DNA of 64,000 bases from Ideonella sp. (GCA_016721465.1 JADKIA010000028.1:248001-312000), one strand, 5' to 3'; shown: positions 26,526 to 37,017, counted from the first letter of the stretch. Numbers and translations: made by a program. Notes: generated by a model from the letters alone, not told the origin.

Positions 26526-27710
26526 TCAGCGGCCAGGCCAGGCCTCGCCGCGCGCCAAGGCGGCACGCAAGGCATCGCCATGCTCGTCCAGATGCGGTGG
26601 CGGCTGGTCCGCCACCGGTCGCTGACCATCGAAGCGCATCGGCGTGCCCACCATGGGCATGCCGCCTGCACCGCTGACCTGCATCGCGCGGGCCACGACC
26701 TGCGGGTGGCTGAAGACATCGGGCAGCTCGAGGATCGGTGCGCAGGGCACGGCGTTGGGCTCCAGCAGCGCAGTCCACTCGGCGGTGCTGCGTTCGAGCA
26801 TCCAGGGCGCGAGGATGGCGATCAGCGCATCGCGGTTGGCCAGGCGGTCGGAGTTGGTGACGAAGCGCGGGTCCTGCGCGGTCTCGGGGTGACCGACCAG
26901 GGCGCAGAAGCGCGCGAACTGGCCGTCGTTGCCCACCGCCAGCACGATGTGCCCGCCGCGCGTGGCGAAGACCTGGTAGGGCACCACGTTGATGTGGGCG
27001 TTGCCCATGCGTTTTGGTGTCAGGCCCCCCACCAGGTAGTTGCTGGCCTGATTGGCGAGCACGGCCACCTGCACATCGAGCAGGGCGGCGTCGATGTGGC
27101 GGCCGCGGCCGGTGCGACCGCGTTCCACCAGGGCGGCCAGGATGGCCGTGGCCGCGTAGACGCCGGTGAACAGGTCGGCCACGGCCACGCCCACCTTCTG
27201 CGGCTGGCTGCCGGGCGTGCCGTCCTTCTCGCCGGTGACGCTCATCAGGCCGCCGGTGGCCTGGATGGCGAAGTCGTAGCCCGCATTGGGCGCGTACGGC
27301 CCGGTCTGGCCATAGCCGGTGACCGAGCAGTACACCAGCTTGGGGTTCAGCGCCTGCAGGCTGGTGGCATCGAGCCCGTATTTGGCGAGCTGGCCCACCT
27401 TGTAGTTCTCCACCAGCACATCGGCCTCGGTGGCCAGCTGCCGCACCAGGGCCGCACCCTCGACCGTCGCGATGTCGATGGCGATGGAGCGCTTGCCGCG
27501 GTTGGCGCTGAGGTAGTAGGCCGACATGCGCTCCGACGGGTCACCCCACCACGGCGGGCCCCAGGCGCGGGTGTCGTCGCCCAGGCCGGGGCGTTCCACC
27601 TTGATCACGTCGGCACCGTAGTCGGCCAGGATCTGCGCCGACCAGGGGCCGGCCAGCACGCGCGACAGATCGAGGACGCGCACGCCCTCCAACATCTTCG
27701 GCGCCGTCAT
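26526..27710 (-). CDS. CaiB/BaiF-type CoA-transferase, probably glutarate CoA-transferase
   Basis: 394 residues of the class III CoA-transferase family. It opens LEGVRVLDLSRVLAGPWS and has the catalytic Asp in AGYDFAIQATGG (about residue 148). The neighbouring gene encodes glutaryl-CoA dehydrogenase, and the stop of that gene and this start are one base apart, so they are co-translated. This context resembles the mammalian glutarate CoA-transferase pairing: glutarate plus succinyl-CoA gives glutaryl-CoA. The substrate is inferred. Confidence 0.9.
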   Translation of the reverse strand: MTAPKMLEGVRVLDLSRVLAGPWSAQILADYGADVIKVERPGLGDDTRAWGPPWWGDPSERMSAYYLSANRGKRSIAIDIATVEGAALVRQLATEADVLVENYKVGQLAKYGLDATSLQALNPKLVYCSVTGYGQTGPYAPNAGYDFAIQATGGLMSVTGEKDGTPGSQPQKVGVAVADLFTGVYAATAILAALVERGRTGRGRHIDAALLDVQVAVLANQASNYLVGGLTPKRMGNAHINVVPYQVFATRGGHIVLAVGNDGQFARFCALVGHPETAQDPRFVTNSDRLANRDALIAILAPWMLERSTAEWTALLEPNAVPCAPILELPDVFSHPQVVARAMQVSGAGGMPMVGTPMRFDGQRPVADQPPPHLDEHGDALRAALARGEAWPGR

Positions 27711-27711
27711 C

Positions 27712-28893
27712 TCAAGAAAAGGCTTGAATGCCGGTGATGGCGCGGCCCAGGATCAGCGCATGGATGTCGTGCGTGCCCTCGTAGGTGTTCACCACTTCCA
27801 GGTTCACCAGGTGGCGCGCCACGCCGAACTCGTCGCTGATGCCGTTGCCGCCCATCATGTCGCGCGCCAGGCGGGCGATGTCCAGCGCCTTGCCACAGCT
27901 GTTGCGCTTCATGATGCTGGTGATCTCCACCGCGGCGGTGCCCGCGTCCTTCATGCGGCCCAGTTGCAGGCAACCCTGCAGGCCGAGCGTGATCTCGGTG
28001 AGCATGTCGGCCAGCTTCTTCTGGATCAGCTGGTTGGCCGCCAGCGGGCGGCCGAACTGCTTGCGGTCGAGGACGTACTGCCGCGCGCGGTGATAACAAT
28101 CTTCCGCAGCGCCCAAGGCTCCCCAGGCGATGCCGTAGCGGGCGCTGTTCAGGCACGTGAAGGGTCCCTTCAAGCCACGCACCTCGGGGAAGGCGTTGTC
28201 CTCGGGGCAGAACACCTCATCCATCACCACCTCGCCGGTGATGCTGGCACGCAGTCCCACCTTGCTGTGGATGGCGGGGGCGGACAGGCCCTTCCAGCCC
28301 TTCTCGAGGATGAAGCCACGGATCGAGCCTTCGTCGTCCTTGGCCCAGACCACGAACACATCGGCGATGGGGCTGTTGCTGATCCACATCTTGGCGCCAC
28401 TCAGGCTGTAGCCACCAGCCACCTTGCGGGCGCGGGTGACCATGCTGCCGGGGTCGCTGCCGTGGTTGGGCTCGGTGAGGCCGAAGCAGCCGATCCACTC
28501 ACCACGCGCCAGTTTGGGCAGGTACTTCTGCTTCTGCGCCTCGGTGCCGAATTCGTTGATCGGCACCATCACCAGCGAGCTTTGCACGCTCATCATCGAG
28601 CGGTAACCCGAATCGACTCGCTCCACCTCGCGGGCCACCAGGCCGTAGCAGATGTAGTTCAGTCCCGCGCCGCCATAGGCCTCGGGGATGGTGGGGCCGA
28701 GCAGCCCCAGCTCGCCCATTTCGCGGAAGATGGCCGGGTCGGTCTTCTCGTGGCGGAAGGCCTCCACCACGCGCGGCGCGAGCTTTTCCTGGCAGTAGGC
28801 GCGGGCCGCGTCGTGCACCGCGCGTTCGTCGTCGCTGAGCTGGGCGTGCAGATGCAGGGGGTCTTCCCAGGAAAACTTCGCGCTGGAGGCCAT
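27712..28893 (-). CDS. gcdH: Glutaryl-CoA dehydrogenase
   Basis: 393 residues. The FAD-binding acyl-CoA dehydrogenase fold carries GCFGLTEPNHGSDPG and KMWISNSPIADVFVVWA. The catalytic Glu lies in NTYEGTHDIHALILGRAITG. The YEGTHD context and the RSMMSVQSSLVM segment are typical of glutaryl-CoA dehydrogenases rather than general acyl-CoA dehydrogenases. It converts glutaryl-CoA to crotonyl-CoA and CO2, the end of lysine and 5-aminovalerate degradation. It lies 30 bases downstream of the aminotransferase gene. Confidence 0.94.
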   Translation of the reverse strand: MASSAKFSWEDPLHLHAQLSDDERAVHDAARAYCQEKLAPRVVEAFRHEKTDPAIFREMGELGLLGPTIPEAYGGAGLNYICYGLVAREVERVDSGYRSMMSVQSSLVMVPINEFGTEAQKQKYLPKLARGEWIGCFGLTEPNHGSDPGSMVTRARKVAGGYSLSGAKMWISNSPIADVFVVWAKDDEGSIRGFILEKGWKGLSAPAIHSKVGLRASITGEVVMDEVFCPEDNAFPEVRGLKGPFTCLNSARYGIAWGALGAAEDCYHRARQYVLDRKQFGRPLAANQLIQKKLADMLTEITLGLQGCLQLGRMKDAGTAAVEITSIMKRNSCGKALDIARLARDMMGGNGISDEFGVARHLVNLEVVNTYEGTHDIHALILGRAITGIQAFS

Positions 28894-28923
28894 GGATGCG
28901 GGTCCTTCGATCGGGTGGATGGG

Positions 28924-30252
28924 TCAGGCCAGGGCGGCAAAGCAGTCGGCCATGATGGCCATGCCCTCGTCCAGCAAGGCGTCGCTGGCGGTGAGCGGAA
29001 CCAGCACGCGGATCACGTTGCCGTGGGTGCCGCACGATAGCAAGATCAGGCCGCGCTGCGCTGCCGCCTTGACGACAGCGTTGGTGAGGTCGGCATCCGG
29101 TTGATGTCGATCGCCTTCGGCTCTGTGCACATCGCCATTCTTGAACAGCTCGATGGCCACCATGGCGCCCAGGGCGCGCACATCGCCAATGGCCTTGTGC
29201 TTGGCCGCGATGGCCTGCAGGCCAGCCACCAGGCGCTGGCCGACGGCGCGGCTGCGCTCCAGCAGGTGGTCTTGCTCAAACGCGTCCAGCACAGCCAGCG
29301 CCGATGCGCAGGCCAGCGGGTTGCCGGCGTAGGTGCCGCCCAGGCCACCCGGGGCGGGGGCGTCCATCACTTCGGCACGGCCGATGATGGCCGACAGCGG
29401 CATGCCACCGGCCATGCTCTTGGCCATGGTGATGATGTCCGGGGCCACGCCGCCCCATTGTTCGCAGGCCAGCCAGGTGCCCGTGCGGCCGGCGCCGGTC
29501 TGCACTTCGTCAGCGATGAGCAGGATGCCGTGCTGGTCGCACAACGCGCGCAGGCGCTTGGCAAATTCGGGCGGGGCGATGTAGAAGCCGCCTTCGCCTT
29601 GCACCGGCTCGAGGATGATGGCGGCCACGCGGGCGGCCTCCACGTCGTACTTGAACAGGGCTTCGATCGAGGCGATCGAATCATCAACGCTCACGCCGTG
29701 CAGCGCGCAGGGGAACTTGGCGTGGTAGACCTCGGCCGGGAAGGGCCCGAAGCCGATCTTGTACGGCGCTACCTTGCCCGTGAGCGCCATGCCCATCATC
29801 GTGCGGCCATGGAAGCCGCCGCCGAAGGCGATCACGGCCGAGCGCTTGGTGTAGGCGCGCGCCACCTTGATGGCGTTCTCCACGGCCTCGGCGCCGGTGG
29901 TCATGAAGAAGCTCTTCTTGGCGAAGTCGCCGGGCGCCAGGGCGTTCAGGCGCTCGGCCAGTTCGACATAGGGCTCGTAGGCCAGCACCTGGAAGCAGGT
30001 GTGGGTGAATCGGCCCAGCTGCGCCTCGATGGCCGCCACCAGGCGCGGGTGGCGGTGGCCGGTGTTGAGCACCGCGATGCCGCCGGCGAAATCGATGTAG
30101 CGCTTGCCCTCCACATCCCACACCTCGGCGTTCTCTGCGCGGTCGACAAAGATCTCGTGCGCCTGACCCAGGCCGGCGGGCAGTGCGGCGCGGCGCCGTG
30201 CCATCAGGGCGGCGTTGGTGTGCAGGACGTGAGTGGCGGGTTCGCGTTGCAT
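28924..30252 (-). CDS. gabT: 4-aminobutyrate / 5-aminovalerate aminotransferase
   Basis: 442 residues. Class III aminotransferase with GGGFHGRTMMGMALTGK, an LIADEVQTGAGRTG motif and the PLP lysine in MAKSMAGGMPLSA. GabT and DavT are the same family; in this context (gcdH and a CoA-transferase in the same operon) it likely transaminates 5-aminovalerate to glutarate semialdehyde and GABA to succinate semialdehyde. The start codon at 30252 follows AAAGGAAA at the right distance. The MocR regulator is divergent from it. Confidence 0.93.
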   Translation of the reverse strand: MQREPATHVLHTNAALMARRRAALPAGLGQAHEIFVDRAENAEVWDVEGKRYIDFAGGIAVLNTGHRHPRLVAAIEAQLGRFTHTCFQVLAYEPYVELAERLNALAPGDFAKKSFFMTTGAEAVENAIKVARAYTKRSAVIAFGGGFHGRTMMGMALTGKVAPYKIGFGPFPAEVYHAKFPCALHGVSVDDSIASIEALFKYDVEAARVAAIILEPVQGEGGFYIAPPEFAKRLRALCDQHGILLIADEVQTGAGRTGTWLACEQWGGVAPDIITMAKSMAGGMPLSAIIGRAEVMDAPAPGGLGGTYAGNPLACASALAVLDAFEQDHLLERSRAVGQRLVAGLQAIAAKHKAIGDVRALGAMVAIELFKNGDVHRAEGDRHQPDADLTNAVVKAAAQRGLILLSCGTHGNVIRVLVPLTASDALLDEGMAIMADCFAALA

Positions 30253-30288
30253 GGCGTTTCCTTTGCGGGCGGGTTGGGGCAATCGCCC

Positions 30289-30373
30289 ACTGTAGGCCCT
30301 CGGGGCAGGCGATACCATGTACAGCCCGGTCGTCCGGGCCGAAACACTGTGCTGGCCCGCCAGCCTGTACAGA
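30289..30373. promoter_or_regulatory. MocR-type operator and gabT promoter
   Basis: TGTAC-type sites at 30318-30322 (in CATGTACAG), 30348-30352 (CACTGTGCTGGC) and 30366-30370 (CTGTACAG) are spaced 30 and 18 bases apart. A -10-like TACAGT for gabT lies at 30289-30294 on the minus strand, inside GGGCCTACA. The last site ends 7 bases before the regulator start, consistent with autoregulation. It matches the layout at 25996-26077. Confidence 0.6.
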
Positions 30374-30379
30374 ATCCGC

Positions 30380-31801
30380 GTGAACTTCAACCTGCAGCCC
30401 CAATCGTCCACGCCACTGGTGGTGCAACTGGTGGATGGCGTGCGCCGCGCGATCGAGGACGGCACGCTGCGTGCAGGCACCAAGATCCCGTCGATCCGCC
30501 AGTTTGCCCACGCGCACTCGGTCAGCGTGTTCACCGTGGTGGAGGCCTACGACCGCCTGGTGGCGCAGGGCTGGCTGGTGTCTCGGCCGCACTCGGGCTT
30601 CTTCGTGCGCCGGCGCGTGGGCGCGGCCGGCTCGGGTCCGGCCGTGCCGATGGGTGCGGGCGTGGGCGCGGCCGCCGGCACCTCGTTCGACTCGATGTGG
30701 TACCTGCGCAAGATCTTCGAGAACCGGCACCTGTCGATGAAACCGGGCTGCGGCTGGTTGCCTGGCGATTGGTTGTTCGAGGACGGCGTGAAGCGTTCGC
30801 TGCGCACCCTGGCCAGCGAGGAGGTGGACCTGGGCGGCTATGGCGATCCCAAGGGCTACCTGCCGCTGCGCCAGCTGATCCGCGACACGCTGGCCGAGCA
30901 GGAGATCACGGGCGGCACCGAGCAGGTGATGCTCACGCAGGGCTCCAGCCAGGCGCTGGACCTGGCCGCGCGGCGTCTGGTGCGCGCGGGCGATGCGGTG
31001 TTGGTGGACGACCCCGGTTATGCCAACCTGCTGTTCGGCCTGCGCTTCCTGGGTGCGCGCCTGATCGGCGTGCCGCGCACACCCGGTGGCTACGACCTGG
31101 CCGCGCTCGAGGCGCGCATGGCCGAGCACAAGCCGCGCGTGTTCTTCACCCAGCCGCGGCTGCAGAGCCCGACCGGCTCGGTGGCGCAGCTCTCGCACCT
31201 GCACCGCGTGCTGCAGCTGGCCGAGAAGCACGACGTGTTGATCGTCGAGAACGACATCTACGCCGACCTGGACCCCGAGCCGCGCCCTTCGCTGGCCAGT
31301 CTGGACCAGCTGTCGCGTGTCGTCTACATCAGCAGTTACTCCAAGACCATCTCGCCGAACCTGCGCGTGGGTTTCGTCGCAGCGCACCCCGATCTGGCGG
31401 AAGACCTGGCGCAGCTGAAGATGATTGCGGGCCTGACCTCTTCGGAGTTCGCCGAGCGCCTGGCCTTTGGGGCGCTCACCGAAGGGCGCTGGCGCAAGCA
31501 CCTGAAGGCGCTGCGTGAGCGCCTGGCCAAGGCGCACGACCGCGTCGCCGGCCGGCTCGCTGATCTGGGCTTCGAGTTGTTCTCCGAGCCCAAGGCCGGC
31601 ATGTTCCTGTGGGCGCGCCACCCCGACATGCCCGATGCCGCCGAAGCCGCCAACAAGGCCGCCGAACACGACATCCTGCTCGGCCCTGGCCACCTGTTCA
31701 CCGCCGCGCTCACGCCCACGCCCTGGATGCGATTCAACGTGGCTTTTTGCGCCGACGAGCGCGTGTTTGCCTTCCTCGACAGCCAGCGCCGCGCCGTTTG
31801 A
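30380..31801 (+). CDS. MocR-family regulator (GntR helix-turn-helix fused to aminotransferase-like domain)
   Basis: 473 residues from GTG 30380. An N-terminal GntR winged helix (about 1-75, with LRAGTKIPSIRQFAHAHSVS) is joined by a linker to a fold-type I aminotransferase domain. The PLP lysine is in YISSYSKTISPNLRVGF. In GabR and related regulators, GABA or an amino-acid ligand reacts with the PLP and switches DNA binding. It is divergent from gabT. GTG 30380 is preferred over ATG 30317 because NFNLQP...TPLVVQLVDG is the usual family start and ATG 30317 lies inside the operator. Confidence 0.92.
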   Translation: MNFNLQPQSSTPLVVQLVDGVRRAIEDGTLRAGTKIPSIRQFAHAHSVSVFTVVEAYDRLVAQGWLVSRPHSGFFVRRRVGAAGSGPAVPMGAGVGAAAGTSFDSMWYLRKIFENRHLSMKPGCGWLPGDWLFEDGVKRSLRTLASEEVDLGGYGDPKGYLPLRQLIRDTLAEQEITGGTEQVMLTQGSSQALDLAARRLVRAGDAVLVDDPGYANLLFGLRFLGARLIGVPRTPGGYDLAALEARMAEHKPRVFFTQPRLQSPTGSVAQLSHLHRVLQLAEKHDVLIVENDIYADLDPEPRPSLASLDQLSRVVYISSYSKTISPNLRVGFVAAHPDLAEDLAQLKMIAGLTSSEFAERLAFGALTEGRWRKHLKALRERLAKAHDRVAGRLADLGFELFSEPKAGMFLWARHPDMPDAAEAANKAAEHDILLGPGHLFTAALTPTPWMRFNVAFCADERVFAFLDSQRRAV

Positions 31802-31854
31802 TTGGCCGCGTCGTTCAGTGCTCATCACCCCCCCAACCCGCCCCACACACCACC

Positions 31855-33090
<1,236 letters not shown>

Positions 33091-33092
33091 CG

Positions 33093-33860
33093 ATGAAGTG
33101 GCTCCGCTTCCTGCTGGACGGCCAGCCCGTCATCGGCACGCTGCAGGGCGATGCGGTGCTGGTGCACGAGGGCAGCCTGTTCGATGCACCGCGACCCACC
33201 GGGCGCCACGTGCCGGTGGCCGGGCTGCACTGGCTCACCCCCTGCAGTCCGGGCAAGATGATCGGCTTGTGGAACAACTTCCACGCCGCGGCGCAGAAGA
33301 ACGAGTGGGCGGTGCCGGCCGAGCCGCTGTACTTCCTGAAGGCCGGCAGCAGCGCGCTGGCGCACGGCCAGCCCATTCCCGTGCCGCGCGCGTACCAGGG
33401 CCGCGTGGCCTACGAGGGTGAATTGGCAGTGGTGATCGGGCGGCGTGCTCGATCGGTGTCGGTGGCCGACGCGCCATCGCACATCCTGGGCTACACCTGC
33501 GCCAACGACGTGACGGCGATGGAACTGCTCGGCCACGATCCGAGCTTCCCGCAGTGGGCGCGGGCCAAGAGCCTGGACGGCTTTGGCCCGTTCGGCCCGT
33601 TGATCGACACCGAGTTCGACCCGGCGACTGCGCACCTGCTCACCCGCGTGGGCGGCCGCGAACGGCAGAACTACCCGCTGGCGGACATGATCTTCAGCCC
33701 GGCCGAGTTGGTGAGCCACCTGTCGAACGACATGACGCTGGAGCCTGGTGATCTCATTCTTTGCGGCACCTCGCTGGGCGTGTTGCCGATGAAGCCGGGC
33801 ACGCTGGTGGAGGTGGAGGTGCCGGGCCTCGGCACCTTGAGCAACCTCTATGGCGCCTGA
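33093..33860 (+). CDS. Fumarylacetoacetate hydrolase-family protein
   Basis: 255 residues. The metal-binding acidic residues of the FAH fold appear in YEGELAVVIG and the downstream GYTCANDVTAMELL, with KSLDGFGPFGPLI and a C-terminal GDLILCGTSLGV turn. Members hydrolyse C-C bonds of acylpyruvates or act on 2-hydroxyhepta-2,4-dienedioate-type products; the exact substrate is not readable here. It starts 2 bases after the serine-hydrolase stop, so they are co-transcribed, and it is convergent with the PanE-like gene. Confidence 0.88.
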   Translation: MKWLRFLLDGQPVIGTLQGDAVLVHEGSLFDAPRPTGRHVPVAGLHWLTPCSPGKMIGLWNNFHAAAQKNEWAVPAEPLYFLKAGSSALAHGQPIPVPRAYQGRVAYEGELAVVIGRRARSVSVADAPSHILGYTCANDVTAMELLGHDPSFPQWARAKSLDGFGPFGPLIDTEFDPATAHLLTRVGGRERQNYPLADMIFSPAELVSHLSNDMTLEPGDLILCGTSLGVLPMKPGTLVEVEVPGLGTLSNLYGA

Positions 33861-33869
33861 ACGCGCAAG

Positions 33870-34880
33870 TCAGCCCAACGGCTGAACCTCCAAGCGGCCG
33901 CGTTGTTTGGCCAGCGTCTCGGCCAGCAGGGCGGTGACCGCGTAGATCGCGGCGATGTGTGGGGTGGGTGTTTCGGTGATGCGTCCCAGCTCCAGCACCG
34001 AGCCCACCAGCGCGTGCAGCTCGAGCGCACGGCCGCGCTCCACGTCCTGCAGCATCGAGGTCTTGTGGGCGCCGACCGCTTCGGCGCCGGCGATGCGCTT
34101 GTCGATCGAGATCTTGAACTGCACGCCCAGCTTCTCGGCGATGGTCTGCGCCTCCGCCATCATCGCGGCGGCCAGCTCGCGCGTGGGACCGAACCTGGCG
34201 ATGTCTTCCAGTGTGGCGTGGCTCAGGGCGGAGATCGGGTTGAAGCAAAGGTTGCCCCAGAGCTTGAGCCAGATTTCGCCCCGGATGTCCTTGCTCACCG
34301 GCGCCTTGAAGCCAGCGCGCATCATGGTCTGCGACAACGCCTCGATGCGCTCGCTGCGCATGCCATCGGGCTCGCCCAGCGTGAAACGGTTGCCCTCGAT
34401 CAGCCGCACCACCCCGGGCGCCACCAGCTCGGCCGCCGGGTAGACCACGCTGCCGATCACGCGTTCGGGCTCGATCGCGTCGGCAATGGCGCCACCCGGG
34501 TCCACGCTGTCCAGGCGTCGACCGTCGTGGCGGCCGCCCAGCTTGTGGAAGTACCACCAGGGCACGCCGTTGATCATGCTCACCACCATGGTGTGCGGGC
34601 CGAACAGGGCGCGCAGGTCGGGCAGCACGTCGCGCAACTGCTGGGCCTTCAAGGTGATCAGCACCACGTCCTGTGGGCCGGCATCGGCCATGCGCTGCAC
34701 GGCCCGGGCCGTTGGCGCATGTTCCTCGGTGCCGTCTTCGAGGATGAGCTTGAAGCCATGCGCCTGGATGGCCGCGAGGTTCTGGTTGCGGGCGATGAAG
34801 GTGACGTCTTCACCCGCACGGGCGAGCTTGGCGCCCAGGTAGCCGCCAATGGCTCCGGCGCCGACGATGGCGAATTTCAT
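33870..34880 (-). CDS. 2-dehydropantoate 2-reductase family protein
   Basis: 336 residues. Begins MKFAIVGAGAIGGYLGAKLA, a Rossmann NADP-binding motif. The catalytic Lys is in IWLKLWGNLCFNPISAL, the ketopantoate-reductase signature. PanE reduces 2-dehydropantoate to pantoate. Here it is the last gene of a ligase/tricarboxylate-transporter operon, so it may act on a different 2-oxo acid brought in by that system; many such operon-borne paralogues are not the biosynthetic PanE. Confidence 0.88.
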   Translation of the reverse strand: MKFAIVGAGAIGGYLGAKLARAGEDVTFIARNQNLAAIQAHGFKLILEDGTEEHAPTARAVQRMADAGPQDVVLITLKAQQLRDVLPDLRALFGPHTMVVSMINGVPWWYFHKLGGRHDGRRLDSVDPGGAIADAIEPERVIGSVVYPAAELVAPGVVRLIEGNRFTLGEPDGMRSERIEALSQTMMRAGFKAPVSKDIRGEIWLKLWGNLCFNPISALSHATLEDIARFGPTRELAAAMMAEAQTIAEKLGVQFKISIDKRIAGAEAVGAHKTSMLQDVERGRALELHALVGSVLELGRITETPTPHIAAIYAVTALLAETLAKQRGRLEVQPLG

Positions 34881-34908
34881 GCGTTGGGATCCTCGAGACG
34901 CGTGCCGA

Positions 34909-36420
34909 TCAGGGCCGAATGGCCTGTCGGTCGCCGGACAGGCGTTTGCGCAGCATCGGTACCAGCGGCCACAGCAGCAGCACCAGGGCCAGGGCCATGA
35001 TCACGCTCACCAGGGGCCCGGACCAGAAGATGGACAGGCTGCCCTGCGACGAGAGCATCGATTGGCGGAAGTTGGTCTCGGCCATGTCGCCCAGCACCAG
35101 CGCCAGCACCAGCGGCGCGAGCGGGTACTTGAGCTTCTTGAACAGGTAGCCGAACACGCCGAACACCAGCATCATCACCACGTCGAACATGGCGCTGTGC
35201 ACGGTGTAGGCGCCGATGGCGCAGACCACGATGATCACCGGCGCAATCACCGCGAAGGGAATGCGCAGGATGGCCGCCCACCAGGGCACCGTGGTCAGCA
35301 CCACGATCAGGCCGACGATGTTGCCCAGGTACATGCTGGCGATCAGTCCCCAGACAAATTCCTTGTGCTCGACGAACAGCATGGGCCCGGGTTGCAGGCC
35401 CCAGATCATCAGGCCGCCCAACAGCACGGCGGCCGTGGGCGAGCCCGGGATGCCCAGCGTGAGCATGGGCAGCAGGGCCGAGGTGCCGGCGGCATGGGCG
35501 GCGGTCTCGGGCGCGATCACGCCCTCGATCTCGCCCTTGCCGAACTGTTCGGGGTTCTTCGAGAAGCGCCGCGCCATGCCATAGCTCATGAAGGACGCGG
35601 GCGTCGCTCCACCCGGCGTGATGCCCATCCAGCAGCCCACGGCGGTGGAGCGCAGGAAGGTCTTCCAGTACCGGAACAGCTGCGCCCAGGTCTGCCACAC
35701 CACCTTGGGGTTGATCTTGGCGCTCTGGCCCTTGAAGGCCAGGCCCTCCTCCATCGTGAGCAGGATCTCGCCGATGCCGAACAGGCCGATCACCGCGATC
35801 AGGAAATCGAAACCCTTCAGCAGGGCGGTGGCGCCGTAGGTCATGCGCAGCTGTCCGGTGACGGTGTCCATGCCCACGGTGGCCAGCGCGAAGCCCAGCA
35901 GCATCGCGGCCATCGTCTTGAGCGGGGGCTCCTTGCTCATGCCGACGAAGCTGCAGAAGGTGAGGAACTGCACCGCGAACATCTCTGCCGGCCCGAAGTT
36001 GAGCGCGAACCTGGCCAACAGCGGGGCCAGGAAGGTGATCAGGATCACCGCGAACAGGGCACCGACGAAGGACGAGGTGAAGGCCGTGGTGAGCGCCTGC
36101 GCGGCGCGGCCCTTCTGTGCCATGGGATAGCCATCGAAGGTGGTGGCCACCGACCAGGGCTCGCCGGGGATGTTGAACAGGATGGACGTGATGGCCCCAC
36201 CGAACAAGGCGCCCCAGTAGATGCACGACAGCATGATGATGGCCGACGTGGGATTCATCGAGAAGGTGAGCGGCAGCAGGATGGCCACGCCGTTGGCGCC
36301 ACCCAGGCCGGGCAGCACGCCGATCAACACCCCCAGCGTGATGCCGATGAGCATGTAGCCCAGGTTGGGCAGGGTCAGCGCGACGCTGAATCCCTGCAGC
36401 AGGTTGCTCAACTCTTCCAT
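34909..36420 (-). CDS. tctA: Tripartite tricarboxylate transporter, large permease subunit TctA
   Basis: 503 residues with about 11-12 hydrophobic segments. Conserved GLLPGLGGANGVAILLPLTF (N-terminal part; core GVLPGLGGANG) and GITPGGATPASFMSYG loops are family signatures. It forms the channel of a TTT-family, ion-driven importer of carboxylates. It follows tctB by 40 bases, and its stop lies 28 bases before the reductase gene. Confidence 0.94.
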   Translation of the reverse strand: MEELSNLLQGFSVALTLPNLGYMLIGITLGVLIGVLPGLGGANGVAILLPLTFSMNPTSAIIMLSCIYWGALFGGAITSILFNIPGEPWSVATTFDGYPMAQKGRAAQALTTAFTSSFVGALFAVILITFLAPLLARFALNFGPAEMFAVQFLTFCSFVGMSKEPPLKTMAAMLLGFALATVGMDTVTGQLRMTYGATALLKGFDFLIAVIGLFGIGEILLTMEEGLAFKGQSAKINPKVVWQTWAQLFRYWKTFLRSTAVGCWMGITPGGATPASFMSYGMARRFSKNPEQFGKGEIEGVIAPETAAHAAGTSALLPMLTLGIPGSPTAAVLLGGLMIWGLQPGPMLFVEHKEFVWGLIASMYLGNIVGLIVVLTTVPWWAAILRIPFAVIAPVIIVVCAIGAYTVHSAMFDVVMMLVFGVFGYLFKKLKYPLAPLVLALVLGDMAETNFRQSMLSSQGSLSIFWSGPLVSVIMALALVLLLWPLVPMLRKRLSGDRQAIRP

Positions 36421-36460
36421 GGCAATGGCTTTCCGCGGTTGGATTGGGTCGGCGAGGGCG

Positions 36461-36964
36461 TCAGAGTCCGACCAGGGCTTCGAGCGGCCCCTTGGGCAGC
36501 GGCACCATGAACCAGAGCTCGAACACGCCGAAGATGCAGGCCATCACGATCAGGCTGGTGAGCACACTGGCCAGCCAGCCGAAACGGCCGTGCCGCCGCA
36601 TGAAATACAGGATCAGCAGCACCGAGGAAGCGTAGATGCCCAGCAAGGTGATCAGTCCCACGTACGCCACCATCGGCCAGAACACCATCCACACGCTGGC
36701 CAACTGGCTGTTCTCGGCAAACACGCGTTGGTCTTGCCGCCAGCGCAGCAGCTGGCTGGCCAGCAGTGCCACCGCCGTGCCTGCCAGCCCGAGGCCGATG
36801 TAGAAGGGGAAGTAGCCCGCGCGCGGACCATCCGGCGCCCAGCCGATGCCCACGCGCAAGCTGTCACTGATCACCAGCACGGCCAGCAGCAGCAGCACGC
36901 CGGCCACCAGCAGCTCAGGGCCGCGTGCCAGCTGCTCGCTGGCGGGCTTGTCTTGTTCTGCCAA
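36461..36964 (-). CDS. tctB: Tripartite tricarboxylate transporter, small permease subunit TctB
   Basis: 167 residues with four hydrophobic helices (about 18-37, 55-75, 92-110, 128-150), including RAGYFPFYIGLGL, a TctB hallmark. It partners TctA in the membrane. It lies 53 bases downstream of the second binding-protein gene and 40 bases before tctA. Confidence 0.92.
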   Translation of the reverse strand: MAEQDKPASEQLARGPELLVAGVLLLLAVLVISDSLRVGIGWAPDGPRAGYFPFYIGLGLAGTAVALLASQLLRWRQDQRVFAENSQLASVWMVFWPMVAYVGLITLLGIYASSVLLILYFMRRHGRFGWLASVLTSLIVMACIFGVFELWFMVPLPKGPLEALVGL

Positions 36965-37017
36965 AAGGGATTCTCCTCGTCGGATCTTGTGGGCCCGGTG
37001 GCCGTGGCGACCGGGCG

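Noticed and set aside
30317..30380. ATG at 30317 as the MocR start
   Set aside because: It lies in the first operator half-site, adds 21 residues unlike the family, and GTG 30380 begins the conserved N-terminus.
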